DNA from: Rahnella inusitata
Lineage (GTDB): Bacteria > Pseudomonadota > Gammaproteobacteria > Enterobacterales > Enterobacteriaceae
Assembly (NCBI RefSeq): GCF_003263515.1
Contig: NZ_JYDE01000015.1
Location: 1 to 64,000, forward strand
Direction: 5' to 3'
Length of the DNA: 64,000 nt
Below are positions 38,408-50,053 of this stretch, one piece after another. The notes beneath the pieces are model-generated. The model did no database searches, had not been told where the DNA came from, and saw only the letters and a list, made by a program, of their open reading frames with translations. The translations under genes were made by a program, and so were the position numbers. How positions within the stretch are numbered: the stretch's first letter is position 1; each line of letters begins with the position of its first letter.

Positions 38408-38603
38408 ATACACATTTTGTAATACATTCTTTCTCGCTGAAACATATTTAGTAATTTAGTAGCATTTTCGCTGTAGATTAAGCGAACCTCGGATGGAATA
38501 GTGCGTTCAGACACAGGAGACACCAAACTTTCATGAATAGTTCCCCAAAGAATTATTGACGGCAGTGGCAGGTGTCCGAATAAAACCAATGAGGGTAATA
38601 ATA
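38408..38603 (+). promoter_or_regulatory. ompF promoter, OmpR-box array and MicF-target leader
   Basis: Bases 38408-38469 align, from memory, with the three OmpR boxes F1-F3 of E. coli ompF (blocks like GAAACATATTTAG and TTTAGTAGCATTTT). A -10-like AATAGT lies at 38497-38502. The leader then carries GACACCAAACTTTCATGAATAGTTCC and ATTGACGGCAGTGGCAGGTGTC-type blocks, and GAGGGTAATAATAATG at the start. These nearly match the E. coli ompF leader targeted by the sRNA MicF. OmpR and MicF control are inferred from this conservation. No sRNA gene is seen here. Confidence 0.65.
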
Positions 38604-39716
38604 ATGATGAAGCGCAACATTCTTGCAGTAGTAATCCCAGCTCTGTTAGTCGCTGGTGCAGCTAATGCAGCAGAGATCTATAACAAAGACGGCAACAAAC
38701 TGGATTTGTACGGTAAAGTTGACGCACGCCATAACTTCTCTGACAACGCTGGTGATGATGGCGACCAGACCTATGTTCGTTTCGGCTTCAAAGGCGAAAC
38801 TCAAATTACTGACCAACTGACCGGTTACGGCCAGTGGGAATACAACGTTCAGGCTAACCATGCAGAAAGCGCTGGCGACGAAGGCAACAAAACTCGTCTG
38901 GGCTTCGCAGGTCTGAAATTCGGTGATGCAGGTTCATTCGACTACGGTCGTAACTACGGCGTAATCTACGACGTAATGTCCTACACCGACCAATTGCCAA
39001 TCTTTGGTGATGACACCATGTACCAGAACAACGACAACTTCATGGTTGGTCGTGGTAATGGCATGGCAACTTACCGTAACAGCAACTTCTTCGGTCTGGT
39101 TGACGGCCTGAGCTTCGCTGTACAGTACCAGGGCAAAAACGACGAAGGTCGTGACGGTCGTGGCGCAGTTGACTCCAACGGCGACGGCTGGGGTACTTCT
39201 GCTGCATACGCACTGGGCAACTCTGGTGTTAGCCTGACTGGTGCTTACTTCTCTTCTAACCGTACCTCTACTCAGAAAGCTGACGGTAACGGCGACAAAG
39301 CTGACGCATACGCATTCGGCGCGAAATACGACGCTAACAACCTGTACCTGGCAACCTTCTACGGTGAATCACGTAACACCACCGATTACGGCAACCCAGA
39401 TGCGATTGCTAACAAAACTCAGAACTTCGAAGTGGTTGCACAGTACCAGTTCGACTTCGGTCTGCGTCCATCCATCGCTTACCTGCAGTCTAAAGGCAAG
39501 CAGCTGAACGGCTTCAGCGACAACGGCGCAACCTACGCTGGCGGCGATGCTGACCTGGTTAAATACGTAGAAGTTGGTACTTACTACTACTTCAACAAAA
39601 ACATGTCTACCTACGTTGACTACAAAATCAACCTGCTGGACGACAACAGCTACACCAAAGCCGCCGGTCGCAGCACCGACGACACTGTGGGTGTTGGCTT
39701 GCAATACCAGTTCTAA
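38604..39716 (+). CDS. ompF: Trimeric general porin, OmpF ortholog
   Basis: A 370-residue protein. The signal peptide (1-22, [22 protein letters not shown]) precedes [16 protein letters not shown]. It is a 16-stranded beta-barrel with RYNYGV-type loop residues, and it ends in the C-terminal aromatic (QYQF) required for BAM assembly. Loops differ from E. coli (Asp/Gly/Asn-rich). Synteny between asnS and aspC and the conserved leader favour ompF over ompC. The start at 38604 is the first of two ATGs after GAGGGT; the in-frame codon at 38556 lies inside the leader. Confidence 0.93.
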   Translation: MMKRNILAVVIPALLVAGAANAAEIYNKDGNKLDLYGKVDARHNFSDNAGDDGDQTYVRFGFKGETQITDQLTGYGQWEYNVQANHAESAGDEGNKTRLGFAGLKFGDAGSFDYGRNYGVIYDVMSYTDQLPIFGDDTMYQNNDNFMVGRGNGMATYRNSNFFGLVDGLSFAVQYQGKNDEGRDGRGAVDSNGDGWGTSAAYALGNSGVSLTGAYFSSNRTSTQKADGNGDKADAYAFGAKYDANNLYLATFYGESRNTTDYGNPDAIANKTQNFEVVAQYQFDFGLRPSIAYLQSKGKQLNGFSDNGATYAGGDADLVKYVEVGTYYYFNKNMSTYVDYKINLLDDNSYTKAAGRSTDDTVGVGLQYQF

Positions 39717-39759
39717 TATCGCTTAACGATGCGCTTACGGGCGCATCAAAGTGGATATC

Positions 39760-39785
39760 AAGGCAGAGCTTCGGCTCTGCCTTTT
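39760..39785 (+). terminator. Rho-independent terminator of ompF
   Basis: A perfect 10-bp stem AAGGCAGAGC / GCTCTGCCTT closed by a TTCG tetraloop, followed by TT. The cUUCGg loop makes it very stable. It lies 44 bases after the ompF stop. Confidence 0.92.
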
Positions 39786-39960
39786 GCATTTCTGATTTCT
39801 TAAAAACACCCTTTTCCATGCCCTTTTCATAAAATATTTTAATCTCGGATCCGCCCTCACAACTCTGCTTACTTTTTCCCGCAAACGGTTGGCAAAACGC
39901 GCGCTCTGGCGTTACCCTTAAGGCCTCTTTCGTACTATCAGGCTAATGGAAGTTTCCAAC

Positions 39961-41151
39961 ATGTTTGAAAAAATCACTGCAGCACCTGCCGACCCGATTC
40001 TGGGCCTTTCCGATCTTTTCCGCGCTGACGACCGCTCTGATAAAATCAATCTTGGGATTGGTGTTTATAAAGATGAGACAGGTAAAACGCCGGTTCTGGC
40101 CAGCGTGAAGAAAGCCGAACAATTCCTGTTGGAAAATGAAACGACCAAAACCTATCTGAGCATCGACGGATTGCCTGATTTTGCACACTGCACACAGGAA
40201 TTGCTGTTTGGCAAAGACAGCGCAGTGATCGCTGAAAAACGAGCCCGCACTGCTCAAACTCCCGGCGGCACCGGCGCACTGCGTATCGCAGCAGATTTTA
40301 TCGCCACCCAAACCAGCGCCAAACGGGTGTGGGTCAGCAACCCAAGCTGGCCGAACCATAAAAGCGTATTTAATGCTGCAGGTTTGGAAGTGGCTGAATA
40401 CAACTATTATGACGCGCAGAATCACTCCCTTGATTTCGACGGTATGCTTAAGAGCCTGAGTGAAGCACAAGCGGGCGACGTAGTGCTGTTCCACGGTTGC
40501 TGCCATAACCCAACCGGTATCGATCCTACACAGGAACAGTGGTCACAGCTGGCGGAGCTGTCCGTCTCGAAAGGCTGGTTGCCGCTGTTTGACTTCGCCT
40601 ATCAGGGCTTTGCGAAAGGTCTGGAAGAAGATGCCGGTGGCCTGCGTCTTTTCGTGGCAAAACACAAAGAATTGCTGGTCGCGAGCTCCTACTCGAAAAA
40701 CTTCGGTCTGTATAACGAGCGAGTGGGTGCCTGTACGATTGTGGCGTCTGATGCCGAAACCGCTGACCGCGCGTTTAGCCAGGTGAAATCCGTTATCCGT
40801 GCAAACTACTCTAACCCACCGGCACACGGCGCAGCCGTCGTCGCGACCATACTGGGTAACCCGTCACTGCGCGCGCTGTGGGAGCAGGAACTGAGCGACA
40901 TGCGTCAACGAATTCACCGCATGCGCCAGTTGTTCGTCACAACCTTGCAGGAAAAAGGCGCTAAACAGGATTTCAGCTTTATCATCAATCAGAATGGTAT
41001 GTTCTCATTCAGCGGCCTGACCAAAGATCAAGTTCTGCGTCTGCGTGATGAATTCGGGGTTTACGCGGTGAACTCAGGACGCATTAACGTGGCCGGTATT
41101 ACGCTAGATAACATGGCACCGCTGTGTGAAGCCATCGTCGCTGTGCTGTAA
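39961..41151 (+). CDS. aspC: Aspartate aminotransferase
   Basis: The protein has 396 residues, exactly E. coli AspC. It is a class I PLP-dependent aminotransferase; the Schiff-base Lys is in [15 protein letters not shown] (about residue 246). The Trp/Asn pyridoxal contacts (HNPTGIDP) and a substrate-carboxylate Arg near the C-terminus (NSGRINVAG) are present. It interconverts aspartate and oxaloacetate. The start at 39961 ([13 protein letters not shown]) is used because upstream residues from 39946 are not part of the family. Confidence 0.97.
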   Translation: MFEKITAAPADPILGLSDLFRADDRSDKINLGIGVYKDETGKTPVLASVKKAEQFLLENETTKTYLSIDGLPDFAHCTQELLFGKDSAVIAEKRARTAQTPGGTGALRIAADFIATQTSAKRVWVSNPSWPNHKSVFNAAGLEVAEYNYYDAQNHSLDFDGMLKSLSEAQAGDVVLFHGCCHNPTGIDPTQEQWSQLAELSVSKGWLPLFDFAYQGFAKGLEEDAGGLRLFVAKHKELLVASSYSKNFGLYNERVGACTIVASDAETADRAFSQVKSVIRANYSNPPAHGAAVVATILGNPSLRALWEQELSDMRQRIHRMRQLFVTTLQEKGAKQDFSFIINQNGMFSFSGLTKDQVLRLRDEFGVYAVNSGRINVAGITLDNMAPLCEAIVAVL

Positions 41152-41175
41152 AACATAAGCAACGCTGCTCCATTA

Positions 41176-41207
41176 AAAAAGCCCGTCAGGAAACTGACGG
41201 GCTTTTT
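41176..41207. terminator. Terminator between convergent aspC and gloC
   Basis: A 14-bp perfect stem (AAAAAGCCCGTCAG / CTGACGGGCTTTTT) closed by a GAAA tetraloop, with A- and T-tracts on the two flanks. It can stop transcription in both directions. Confidence 0.95.
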
Positions 41208-41231
41208 GCTGTTCCTGAGGCGCAAAATAAA

Positions 41232-41879
41232 TCACCAGACCGGTAATTCATCCTGCAGGAAAGGGTTGGTTTTACGTTCATAACCAAAATCTGACATCGG
41301 CCCGTGACCTGGGATAAACACGATGTCATCGCCAAGCGGCAACAATTTGGTTTTGATCGAATGGATCAGCGCCTGATGATCACCGCGCGGGAAATCACTA
41401 CGGCCAACGCCACCTTTAAATATCACGTCACCGGAAACGGCTAAACGCGCTTTATCATTGATGAAAACGATATGGCCCGGCGTGTGTCCGGGACAATGCA
41501 GCACGGAAAGTTTCTCTTCGCCCACGCTGACATGATCGCCCTCTTCCAGCCAGGTATCAGGCGTCAGCGGGTCACAGTGGTCTAATCCGAACATCTGGCT
41601 TTGCGTTGGCAGTGCATCCAGCAGGAATTGATCTTCTGGATGAGGCCCAATCACCGGCACCTGATAATGTGCAGCCAGTTCCGCGGCAGCACCAACGTGA
41701 TCAAGATGACCATGTGTCAGCAGAATTTGGGTGACCAGTACGCCCTGAGCGGAGACTTCGCGGATGATTTTGGCTGCTTCGCCGCCCGGATCGACAAGCG
41801 CGGCCTGATTGGTTTTAGTACACCAAATCAGTGAGCAATTTTGGCTGAACGCCGTGACGGTAATGAGATGGGTTTTCAT
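41232..41879 (-). CDS. gloC: Hydroxyacylglutathione hydrolase GloC (YcbL)
   Basis: A 215-residue metallo-beta-lactamase-fold type II glyoxalase. The metal site THGHLDHVG (HxHxDH, about 54-62), a further His in HCPGHTPGH, and the Asp in [11 protein letters not shown] are present. It hydrolyses S-lactoylglutathione in methylglyoxal detoxification. The start at 41879 ([16 protein letters not shown]) has a GGAG site and matches the family. The ATG at 41927 adds 16 unrelated residues. Confidence 0.94.
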   Translation of the reverse strand: MKTHLITVTAFSQNCSLIWCTKTNQAALVDPGGEAAKIIREVSAQGVLVTQILLTHGHLDHVGAAAELAAHYQVPVIGPHPEDQFLLDALPTQSQMFGLDHCDPLTPDTWLEEGDHVSVGEEKLSVLHCPGHTPGHIVFINDKARLAVSGDVIFKGGVGRSDFPRGDHQALIHSIKTKLLPLGDDIVFIPGHGPMSDFGYERKTNPFLQDELPVW

Positions 41880-41930
41880 AAGGCTCCACAAAATGGCCTG
41901 TCCATTTGGGCAGGCCACTAATGACACACA

Positions 41931-42482
41931 TCACCAGGTCCGTGCAGGGCCGGTATCGATGTGCACAAAGTTACTTCGTGGATAATATCCTACACCACCC
42001 ATCCGCATTTTTAATGCTGCTTTGCGGATATTGCTCAGTTCGATGCCCTGAATGTGGAAATCCATCGCCTGACCCAGCGTGTGGTAACTGTGCTTGGCCA
42101 CACCACTTCCTGGTTCACGCATGCTGTTATTCGTCGCCAGCGAGCGGTAGCCAGAAATCAACTGCACGGGTTTATTCGTTCCTCCGAGCATGACCTGTAA
42201 GCGATAGAGATGATCGAACAAAGCGGGGTCGATGGACTTCACCTTTTCTGCCCGATAGTCCCTGAACAAATGATTCAACCGGGCCAATTCATCCTTGTTG
42301 TAACGCTTTCCATCAAAAAACTCAGTTTTGAGGGTTTCGCCAGTATTTAGATTATTAACGACCAGAATACGTGGACGAGGAGTGGAAAGAGTGGCGAACG
42401 CACGACTCGGAAGCAATGCAATCCCCATAGCGGCACTGCCTAATGCCAGCCATTTACGGCGATGTTTGTCGATTTCATTCAT
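41931..42482 (-). CDS. mepK: Murein endopeptidase MepK (YcbK), Tat-exported
   Basis: A 183-residue peptidase M15A-type LAS metallopeptidase. The N-terminus carries a twin-arginine signal (HRRKWLALGSAAMGIALLPSRAFA). Zinc and catalytic residues lie in SGYRS, SYHTLGQAMDFHI and NFVHIDTGP. MepK cleaves 3-3 (mDap-mDap) crosslinks, the very bonds made by the adjacent ldtD product. The start at 42482 matches the family; an in-frame codon at 42512 would add ten residues. It lies 51 bases upstream of gloC in the same direction. Confidence 0.93.
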   Translation of the reverse strand: MNEIDKHRRKWLALGSAAMGIALLPSRAFATLSTPRPRILVVNNLNTGETLKTEFFDGKRYNKDELARLNHLFRDYRAEKVKSIDPALFDHLYRLQVMLGGTNKPVQLISGYRSLATNNSMREPGSGVAKHSYHTLGQAMDFHIQGIELSNIRKAALKMRMGGVGYYPRSNFVHIDTGPARTW

Positions 42483-42659
42483 GAACAGTTTACTATCCGG
42501 TAAGAGTGTCAAAAAGGTGCAATGCCAGCACCGCCTCGAACCTTAACTTCCTAAATTGGGCGAGTCAAGGGACCCAAATATGCAAAACGAGCGTGCCAAT
42601 GGCTCACGCTCGTTCAATGGCCAAATACTCTGACCTTTATCAGACTAGTTTTACTGCAT

Positions 42660-44504
42660 TTATTGCAGTAATTTTTCTGCCTGAGGCAAGATTTGTGCGC
42701 CGGATCTCACAGTAGAATCATAATTGTAAATATCTGTACGGAATTGCGGCTTACCATCTTCCGCTACCCACGCTGTCAGATAAAACAGTTTTACCGGTAT
42801 GCGATGACGAATAGAGACGTAAGTGGTATTACCGCCCTGCAATGCAGAGGAAATACGCGTGTCATTCCAGCCCGCGTCCTGCAACAACATATTGGCCAGT
42901 TCAGAGGCTTTATTCACCCGCACACATCCTGAACTTAACGCACGAATATCTTTACTGAAAAGATTGTGATTCGGCGTGTCGTGCAGGTAGATAGCATCAG
43001 AACTTGGCATGTTGAATTTGTATCGACCAAGGGAATTGCTCGCGCCCGGTGCCTGTCGGATGCGATATGGGAAATGGCTCGGTGACACCATCGCCCAGTC
43101 AATCATCGTCGGGTCGATCACTTCTGCATCATTACTCCAGCCGGATAACACCTGATAACCGTGCTGCTGGAAGTACGTCGGGTTGTTGCGGGCTTTCGGC
43201 ACGATATCTTCACGCACTAAGGTCGTCGGCACGTTCCACGGCGGGTTCACCACCACGTTGTTTAATGCACTGCTCATCAGCGGCGTTTTACGGCTTGGAC
43301 GGCCAACAATCACCCGCGATGACAACACTTCATTACCGTTGAGATAATACGTCAGCTGGTAATTCGGAATGTTTACCATGATACCGGTGTTCACATTGCC
43401 CGGCAGAATACGCAACCGTTGAATGTTCAGCGCCAGCAACGTGGCACGCAGCTGCGGAGATGAATTTAGCCACTGACGCGTACGGGCACCGATAATGCCA
43501 TCCGCTTCAAGTCCCTGCCATTTCTGAAAACGCTTAACCGCCTCGACCAGATCCGGCGTGTACTGATTGTTAGATACCACAACAGGTGCTGCGGGAGCCG
43601 GGCTTTCAACTGACTGCACCGTTGGCAGAACATCTTGCACGGAAGTTGCCGACGGGCTCACCGCTGGCGTGGATGCCTGCGCTTTGTCAGCGCTTTCATC
43701 AACGGAAAGATCGTCATTTGCCGCGCTGCCAGGCACGTTGGGTGCGATGGTTTCATCCGTCGGCTTCGGCGCTTTGGCCTCGTCTGGCGGTGCGACCATC
43801 ATGCCGGTGCGGCTGAGAATTTCACGCAGTGCAGGAATGTCGTCACTAATCTGATCCGGACGCAGGCTGGTTGCGCCCGTTATCACCGGCCACGGGCGGT
43901 TATCCGCCAGCATGGTTTTCAGCGCATCGTGCATTTTTGCATAATAAGGATGTTGCGGTGTCAGCGTCGACAAATACTGTGCCGTCGTGCCCTGACGCAC
44001 AGCGAGCTGCCACTGGTTAATGACGGTCAGCGGTGGTGTGGTCATTTTGTACGGAACATTGCTATAAAGCCAGGTATCGCCTTTGGCCTCTACGCTGCTG
44101 GTGAACTGCAAATAGCCCAGCATCGCATCAGACAGCACGACGTCGCGTGCCATGCCAGTGACTTCGGGATCTGTCAGCCATCTAACCCATTGTGTAAACT
44201 GCGGCTGAATACCGGAAATAGCCAGTTCTGCGAGCTGCTGCTGAAATATCTGGACGGTTTCCCTGTCCTTCCACATAGGCTGCATGTGGTTCGATGCATA
44301 CAGTGATGAGAGGGAAGACAAATACAGCGGACGAATGCCTCGCGGTAAGAGTTCAGCTTGTAGCTGGCTCATGCTCTGAACGCTGGAGAGCGTGGCGGTG
44401 CGCACCGGCATAGTCGGTACAGTCGCCCAGGCAGCAAACCACGGCGACAGGCCGCTTGCCAGCAGGCAGCTGGCCACTAAAAACTTGAGAGACCTTTGAT
44501 TCAT
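42660..44504 (-). CDS. ldtD: L,D-transpeptidase LdtD (YcbB)
   Basis: A 614-residue periplasmic enzyme. It has a signal peptide (about 1-28), a scaffold domain, and a PGRP/PG_binding_1 domain (about 310-370, [20 protein letters not shown]). The YkuD catalytic domain (about 385-560) ends in the active-site motif [23 protein letters not shown]. It forms 3-3 peptidoglycan crosslinks. The second ATG (44504) is chosen: GGGAAG is six bases upstream of it but abuts the first ATG at 44510. A Pro/Ala/Ser-rich insert (about 245-310) is longer and more variable than the rest. Confidence 0.94.
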   Translation of the reverse strand: MNQRSLKFLVASCLLASGLSPWFAAWATVPTMPVRTATLSSVQSMSQLQAELLPRGIRPLYLSSLSSLYASNHMQPMWKDRETVQIFQQQLAELAISGIQPQFTQWVRWLTDPEVTGMARDVVLSDAMLGYLQFTSSVEAKGDTWLYSNVPYKMTTPPLTVINQWQLAVRQGTTAQYLSTLTPQHPYYAKMHDALKTMLADNRPWPVITGATSLRPDQISDDIPALREILSRTGMMVAPPDEAKAPKPTDETIAPNVPGSAANDDLSVDESADKAQASTPAVSPSATSVQDVLPTVQSVESPAPAAPVVVSNNQYTPDLVEAVKRFQKWQGLEADGIIGARTRQWLNSSPQLRATLLALNIQRLRILPGNVNTGIMVNIPNYQLTYYLNGNEVLSSRVIVGRPSRKTPLMSSALNNVVVNPPWNVPTTLVREDIVPKARNNPTYFQQHGYQVLSGWSNDAEVIDPTMIDWAMVSPSHFPYRIRQAPGASNSLGRYKFNMPSSDAIYLHDTPNHNLFSKDIRALSSGCVRVNKASELANMLLQDAGWNDTRISSALQGGNTTYVSIRHRIPVKLFYLTAWVAEDGKPQFRTDIYNYDSTVRSGAQILPQAEKLLQ

Positions 44505-44809
44505 CAACATCTTCCCTTGCCTCCCGGTAAATTGCTCAATTTCATCCCCGAAATATTCCAGCGACTCTGTGATTAAGTATATAAAGAAAATTCATTTTTT
44601 GCGTAGAAACTCAATGAAATAGAGCCCTCGTCTGACCTAAAGACTCTAAGCCAGCGACCAGGGGAAATAAAGCTTTCATTAAACAGTTTCCGCACTGTTT
44701 TCAGCCAGTCGATTACATTTCAACCGGTGCGTTGGAAATGTCTCAGCAGATATAAGTAACTAACGGATAATCGCAATAAAACATAAGTTAAGTGAATAAA
44801 TACGTGTAA
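44505..44809. promoter_or_regulatory. ldtD upstream region
   Basis: About 300 bases separate the ldtD start and the mukB terminator. On the minus strand a -10-like TATACT (44581-44576) lies in TTTATATACTTAATC, about 75 bases before ldtD, without a good -35. No CpxR box was found, although ldtD is Cpx-regulated in E. coli. Nothing else recognisable. Confidence 0.4.
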
Positions 44810-44839
44810 AAAAGCCCCGGCATTTTTGCCAGGGCTTTT
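44810..44839 (-). terminator. Rho-independent terminator of the cmoM-mukFEB operon
   Basis: A 13-bp stem AAAAGCCCTGGCA / TGCCGGGGCTTTT on the minus strand (one U-G pair that would be a C-A mismatch on the plus strand), followed by TTTTTT. It lies 34 bases after the mukB stop. Confidence 0.9.
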
Positions 44840-44873
44840 GAAGTTCCACAGAAAATGTTGTCTGTAAAAGGGA

Positions 44874-47800
44874 TCAGGAAATATCAGCTTCCGTATTGGC
44901 CAGCACCGGTAATTCAGGTGGCGCAAAACCACGCAGGCCTACGACGTGTACATGTTCATTGTTACCAAACATCTTACGTACCAGTTTGTAGGTCGTGCCT
45001 TTTTCCGGGCTAATGTTTTCAGGTGCGGCGATGATCAGCTGCATTTCCAGACGGTCGCATAGTTCGAACAGCGTGGCGATGGATTTGGCATCCAGACGCG
45101 CCGCTTCATCCAGGAACAACAGGCGACACGGTGAAATGTCTTTACCGCGCATACGGCTCGATTCGTCTTCCCAGCTTTGAACAACCATAACCAGAATCGA
45201 CATACCGGTACCGATAGCCTCACCCGTCGACAGTGCGCCACTCTCTGCACGCAGCCAGCCGTCGGATCCTCTGTTAACTTCCACTTCCATCTCAAGATAG
45301 TTGCGGTAGTCCAGCAGCTCTTCACCAATGGTTTGCGGCGTACGCTGACCCATGTCGATTTGCGGATTGAGGCGCTGATACAACTTCGCCAGCGCTTCGG
45401 AGAAGGTCAGACGGTTGCTGCTGAACAGATCCTGATGCTGTTCCTGCTGTTCGGAAAGCACATCAAGCAAACCAGCATGAGCTTCGCGCACGTTAACGTT
45501 CAGACGAACGCTTTTCACCTGGCCGAATGCCACGGCCTGCAGGCCCTGGTTCAGCTGGCGAATACGATTTTGCTCGCGCTGAATCGTTTTACGGATGATG
45601 TTCGCCACGCTCTTAGAGCTTATCGCCAGTTGTTGCTCACGGGCGGTAAGTTCTTCGGTCAGGCGCCCCAGTTCAATTTCCATCTGTTCGATGGCTTCCA
45701 CTGGATCATCGGTACGGATAATGTCCTGACGGATGCGCTCACGCAGATGCTGATACACGGCGATATAAAACTGAATTTTGCGTTCCGGACGTTTCGGATC
45801 TTCGGACAGGCGCAGCACGTCGCGCAGGTGCTCGTTATCCGATACCGCCAGACGCAGCGCACCCAGTGATTTATCCGACATAGAGCGCAGTTCGTCGCCA
45901 TCCATGTACGCCAGTTCACGACGGTGCAGGCGGCGCTCAACGCCGTTGTCCTTCACCAGACGCATCACCGCACACCAGCCGGCTTTCGATGTCACGACCT
46001 GCTCGCGGCTCTGATGATAATCACGTTCCAGCTTACGGAGTTTCTTCTGCAGGTTATCCATTTCGGCTTCGCAGAAGGTGATCTGTTTTTCGAGTTGATT
46101 GCAGCGCGCACGGTTGGTGCTCAGTGCAACATGCAGTTCATCGCGACGGGTTTTGGCGCGCTCTTCGGCATTCGGATCGGCCTGAACGCCGATATCCTGC
46201 AATTCCTGACCCAGCTCTTTAAGCATGTCGCGCTTGGCATCGAACGAGCTCTTCAGCGAGGCCAGAACCTGACTGTATTGCGTGAACTGTGCCTGATGCT
46301 GACGCATTTGCTCACGCGCGCGGGTACGTTCCGCTTCCGCATGTTCAAGACGCTGACGCAGTTTGTCGTTGAGGTCAGCGTTTTCATTTAACATGCCGGC
46401 AGAGTCGGTGTAGCTGAAATGCGTGCGGCGCTGAACCACTTCGGTCAATGCAAAGGCCTGTTGTTTCGCCAGACGCTGCGCATGCTGTGCCTGCGCGTAA
46501 TCTTCCTTCAGCTGTTCGTGCTGTTCCGGATCGCTTTGCAGCACCGATACCAGCGGTTCCAGCTTGTTCAGAGAAATGCCGTGTTGCTGAATGAAACGGG
46601 CGGCGTCCTGCGCCTCTTCCATTTCATCGCGGATTTCTTCCACACGGTCAATCAGCGTTTCATCACACAGCAGGCCAACCCGCGGCTGCAATTTGTTGAG
46701 CATGCCGACGGCCTCTTTCGCCTGCTCAAACTGCTGACGCTGCTGCTGATTCTGGCCTTCATGCGCGTTCAGTGCACGTTCAAGCTCACCGCGACGGCCG
46801 CTCAAAGTACGAATGTCCGCTTCCGGATCGGCATCAAAAGCAACGGCCAGATGGCTGCCGATAAAGCGGCTGAAAGCCTGATGCGCACGCTGAATTTTTT
46901 GCACGTCAAACGACAACGTGGCATAACGCTCGGACAGGCTTTCGCGCTCTTTATGCAACGTTTCCAGACGGTTCTCACGTGCCGCACGGCCAAACAGCGG
47001 CACCTGCGGGAAATGGGAATAACGCCACTGACGATCTCCGGTTTTTACCAGTACCGCGCCCTGCATTTCATCGACTTCGAAAACATTATCATCGAAGGAT
47101 TGTGGATCCCCTTCGATCAGATACAAATCTTCCGGACAATCGTCCAGACCGTCTAACTGGTCGCGGATCAGCGATAAATCGGGTACCACAATCGCGTGGC
47201 GCGACGGACCGTAGAGCGCGGAGAAGTAAGGCGCATCGTCAATGGTCACGTCATCATAAATCTCAGACAGCAGCACGCCACCAAAACGCTCTGCCAGCGC
47301 AATCATGCGGGAATCTTCTGCACCACTCGGCTGGCTGAGGCGGGTAATCTGCCCTTCAATACGACGTTTACGCGCAGCCACTTCGTCACGTTCAACGGTG
47401 GTATCGCGTTCGCTTTCCAGCAACTGCTGCATGTACTCGGTCACCTGCTGGCTGTTTTCCAGCGGCTCTTTGCTCTGCTCGCTTAACTGGCTCAGGGCTT
47501 CCTGAGCTGCCAGCCAGACCGGCGCGCGGGCTGTCAGTTCGCGGATACGCGCCTGAGCCTGCTCTAATTCCTGACGCATTTCCATGCGACGCTCGCTGGC
47601 CTGCGATACCACGATCTGCAATTCTTCGATCTGTACTTCCAGCTCGCGCTGCATTTCGTCCAGATCTTCCGGCTGGACGTCCTGTCCGGTTCGTTTACAA
47701 AATTCCTGCAACTGACGCTCAGCGTCCTGTTGCTCACGCAGACGCCCTTCCAGTTCGGCCAGTCGCATCCGCAGCGGTTCAACGCGTTCTGCCTGATGCA

Positions 47801-49325
47801 CTTGCGAAGGCCACTCACGCAGTAACTCACGCGCGGTTTTCCAGGCATCGCTGCGACTGACTTCACCGGCGATTTTCACCACCAGCTGATAAGCCGTTTC
47901 GAACTGACTGTGCGCGGCTGATGCCACACTCATTTTTTGCTCGAGCATCAGCAGGATATCTGTCGCTTCCTGTTCCTTGCTCTGGAAGGTTTCCAGCCAC
48001 TCTTCGCTGTTCTGCGTGGTCAGATCGGGGATCTGGCACAGCTCACGAGCGCGTTCAATTGCCTGTAACGCCTGCTGATACTGAATCGCACGGGTTTGTT
48101 GAACATCCAGCGCCTGCTGGTAATCCGCCAGCTGGCTTTTCAGTTCATCCACTTCCAGCTCAGCCGCTTCGGCACGAGCCTCGTGCTCGGCGTGCAGCTC
48201 ACTGGCTTCTGCAACCACTTCGTTCTGCTCTTCCAGACGATAGGTCAGCTCTTCGAGGTCACTTTCGTAACGCTCGATTTTTTCCTGCTGACGCATGGCG
48301 GTCTGAACCAGACTCAGATGGTCGCTGGCGGCCTGATAATCGGTTTCCAGATCGCTTTGTGAACCGCTTTGCTCAGCCAGTTCACGCGCCATTTCAACGT
48401 GCCGATATTGTTCACTGGACAGCTGTTTACGGCTCGACAGCAACTCGTTACGCAACACCAATGCGCCATCTAAATGTTTACGGCGCTCATTGGCATGACG
48501 CATGTAGTCAGCAGCCACGTAGGAGGTAGCTTCAGAAATCAGATGCTTAAACAAATCACGGTCGGATTGCGTAACGCGGATCGCTTCGAGCGTCATGCGG
48601 TTTTCACGCAGTGCAGCTTCCATATCCTGGAAAGCTTTACGCACACCACTGTTTTCCGGCAACAGATAGTCGCGCAGGGAACGGGTGATGGCGCTGGAAA
48701 TCCCGCCGTACAGCGAGGCTTCGATCAGACGATAGAACTTGCTGCGGTCAGACGCCGAACGTAAGCGACGCGGAATGACACCCAGATCGAACATCAGCGC
48801 GTGGTAATCCGTGATGGAGTTGAACTGCTTAAACTGCACACCTTCCATCGCTTCGACGCGGTCTTTCAATTCCTGCAAAGACAGTACGCGCGCCTGACGT
48901 TCACCGACGGTTTCGGTCAGCATTTCGGTCGGATTCACCGCGACCGGCAGGCCCTGAATCGTAAAAGGTTTAATGTCCACTTTGCGATCGCGCCCGGCGA
49001 TTTGTTGCAGACGAACGCCGACCACGACGCGCTGATGGCGTGAGTTCACGACGTCCAGCACCGAGTAACAGACGCCCGCACGCAATTTACCGTGCAGACC
49101 TTTATCGCGCGAACCCGAGGTCGCCCCCGCTTCCGTGGTGTTACGGAAATGCAGCAACGTTAAATCCGGGATCAGCGCCGTGACGAAGGCGGCCATGGTG
49201 GTGGACTTACCCGCACCATTGCCCCCTGAAAGCGTGGTGACCAGTGAATCGAGGTCAAAGGTGCGGGCAAAAAAGCCGTTCCAGTTAACCAGCGTCAGTG
49301 AGCGAAATTTACCGCGTTCAATCAT
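44874..49325 (-). CDS. mukB: Chromosome condensin MukB
   Basis: A 1483-residue SMC-like protein (E. coli 1486). The N-terminal ATPase head has Walker [11 protein letters not shown] (about 33-42). Long coiled coils (about 290-640 and 800-1180) flank a hinge (about 650-790). The C-terminal head has the signature [16 protein letters not shown] and Walker [13 protein letters not shown]. With MukE and MukF it folds and segregates the chromosome, and MatP displaces it from Ter. Its start overlaps the mukE stop (ATGA). Confidence 0.98.
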   Translation of the reverse strand: MIERGKFRSLTLVNWNGFFARTFDLDSLVTTLSGGNGAGKSTTMAAFVTALIPDLTLLHFRNTTEAGATSGSRDKGLHGKLRAGVCYSVLDVVNSRHQRVVVGVRLQQIAGRDRKVDIKPFTIQGLPVAVNPTEMLTETVGERQARVLSLQELKDRVEAMEGVQFKQFNSITDYHALMFDLGVIPRRLRSASDRSKFYRLIEASLYGGISSAITRSLRDYLLPENSGVRKAFQDMEAALRENRMTLEAIRVTQSDRDLFKHLISEATSYVAADYMRHANERRKHLDGALVLRNELLSSRKQLSSEQYRHVEMARELAEQSGSQSDLETDYQAASDHLSLVQTAMRQQEKIERYESDLEELTYRLEEQNEVVAEASELHAEHEARAEAAELEVDELKSQLADYQQALDVQQTRAIQYQQALQAIERARELCQIPDLTTQNSEEWLETFQSKEQEATDILLMLEQKMSVASAAHSQFETAYQLVVKIAGEVSRSDAWKTARELLREWPSQVHQAERVEPLRMRLAELEGRLREQQDAERQLQEFCKRTGQDVQPEDLDEMQRELEVQIEELQIVVSQASERRMEMRQELEQAQARIRELTARAPVWLAAQEALSQLSEQSKEPLENSQQVTEYMQQLLESERDTTVERDEVAARKRRIEGQITRLSQPSGAEDSRMIALAERFGGVLLSEIYDDVTIDDAPYFSALYGPSRHAIVVPDLSLIRDQLDGLDDCPEDLYLIEGDPQSFDDNVFEVDEMQGAVLVKTGDRQWRYSHFPQVPLFGRAARENRLETLHKERESLSERYATLSFDVQKIQRAHQAFSRFIGSHLAVAFDADPEADIRTLSGRRGELERALNAHEGQNQQQRQQFEQAKEAVGMLNKLQPRVGLLCDETLIDRVEEIRDEMEEAQDAARFIQQHGISLNKLEPLVSVLQSDPEQHEQLKEDYAQAQHAQRLAKQQAFALTEVVQRRTHFSYTDSAGMLNENADLNDKLRQRLEHAEAERTRAREQMRQHQAQFTQYSQVLASLKSSFDAKRDMLKELGQELQDIGVQADPNAEERAKTRRDELHVALSTNRARCNQLEKQITFCEAEMDNLQKKLRKLERDYHQSREQVVTSKAGWCAVMRLVKDNGVERRLHRRELAYMDGDELRSMSDKSLGALRLAVSDNEHLRDVLRLSEDPKRPERKIQFYIAVYQHLRERIRQDIIRTDDPVEAIEQMEIELGRLTEELTAREQQLAISSKSVANIIRKTIQREQNRIRQLNQGLQAVAFGQVKSVRLNVNVREAHAGLLDVLSEQQEQHQDLFSSNRLTFSEALAKLYQRLNPQIDMGQRTPQTIGEELLDYRNYLEMEVEVNRGSDGWLRAESGALSTGEAIGTGMSILVMVVQSWEDESSRMRGKDISPCRLLFLDEAARLDAKSIATLFELCDRLEMQLIIAAPENISPEKGTTYKLVRKMFGNNEHVHVVGLRGFAPPELPVLANTEADIS

Positions 49326-50053
49326 TCCTGTTCATCCTCTGCGCTCTCGCGTGCTTGCTGTCCGGCCAGCGCTTCACCTTCTTCGGGTTCGTCATTTAAT
49401 GACAACACACTGTCGACGGGCATTGCTTCACCGTCACGGATCATCCGCAACTGGGCTTCGCGGGCGTCATCTCCGCTGCGGACATCGGCACCGAATCGGA
49501 ATACCGCTTCGGTAATGCGGAATTTGGTACTGTCGGCCCCCATGAAAAACACCATGCCCAGGCGGCGCAGACGGTTTAGGGAAGTCCTGACTTTATCCTG
49601 CAACTTCTGACGGTCTAAATCCGAGCCAGTTGAGCGCTGGTTAACGTATTTCAGCAGCTTGTTTTCATCGGCCAGGCTCAGCAATTCGTCATAGAGCTCC
49701 TGCTGGGTGAAAATACCTTCGTGCGCCAGACGCTCGGGACTGAGATACAGATAGCAGAGAATTTTCCCGACCATCATGTCCAGCTCAGATAAGACCGAAC
49801 GTGAAATAAGCGTCGTGGAGCGCGGCCGCAAATAGAAGAAACCTTCCGGTGCCCGGATCAATTCCACGTGATAGCGGCTGTAAAAGAGTTCCATTTCTTC
49901 CTGATAGTCCATCAGGAAGGCATGGTTATCCAGTTCATCAATGCCGATGTGGCGGCCAGAACGTAACTGGCTGTCGAGAGCAGGAAACACTGAGTTCGCC
50001 AGTGCCTGCGCCAGCTTAGCTGGCATTATGTGTTCAATATTTGTCGATGACAT
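49322..50053 (-). CDS. mukE: Chromosome partition protein MukE
   Basis: A 243-residue winged-helix kite subunit that links MukF to the MukB heads. Family blocks are [25 protein letters not shown] (about 11-35), [29 protein letters not shown] and [10 protein letters not shown]. An acidic C-terminal tail follows. The start at 50053 (MSSTNIEH) matches E. coli MukE. The long frame upstream to 50185 is inside mukF and is rejected. It overlaps mukF by 20 bases and mukB by 4. Confidence 0.95.
   Translation of the reverse strand: MSSTNIEHIMPAKLAQALANSVFPALDSQLRSGRHIGIDELDNHAFLMDYQEEMELFYSRYHVELIRAPEGFFYLRPRSTTLISRSVLSELDMMVGKILCYLYLSPERLAHEGIFTQQELYDELLSLADENKLLKYVNQRSTGSDLDRQKLQDKVRTSLNRLRRLGMVFFMGADSTKFRITEAVFRFGADVRSGDDAREAQLRMIRDGEAMPVDSVLSLNDEPEEGEALAGQQARESAEDEQE

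Noticed and set aside
38374-38589. 71-codon minus-strand ORF upstream of ompF
   Set aside because: It covers the OmpR boxes and leader of ompF, has no ribosome site and no recognisable product.
46419-47156. 245-codon plus-strand ORF
   Set aside because: Antisense to the coiled-coil region of mukB; long shadows are common opposite Glu/Gln-rich coding sequence.
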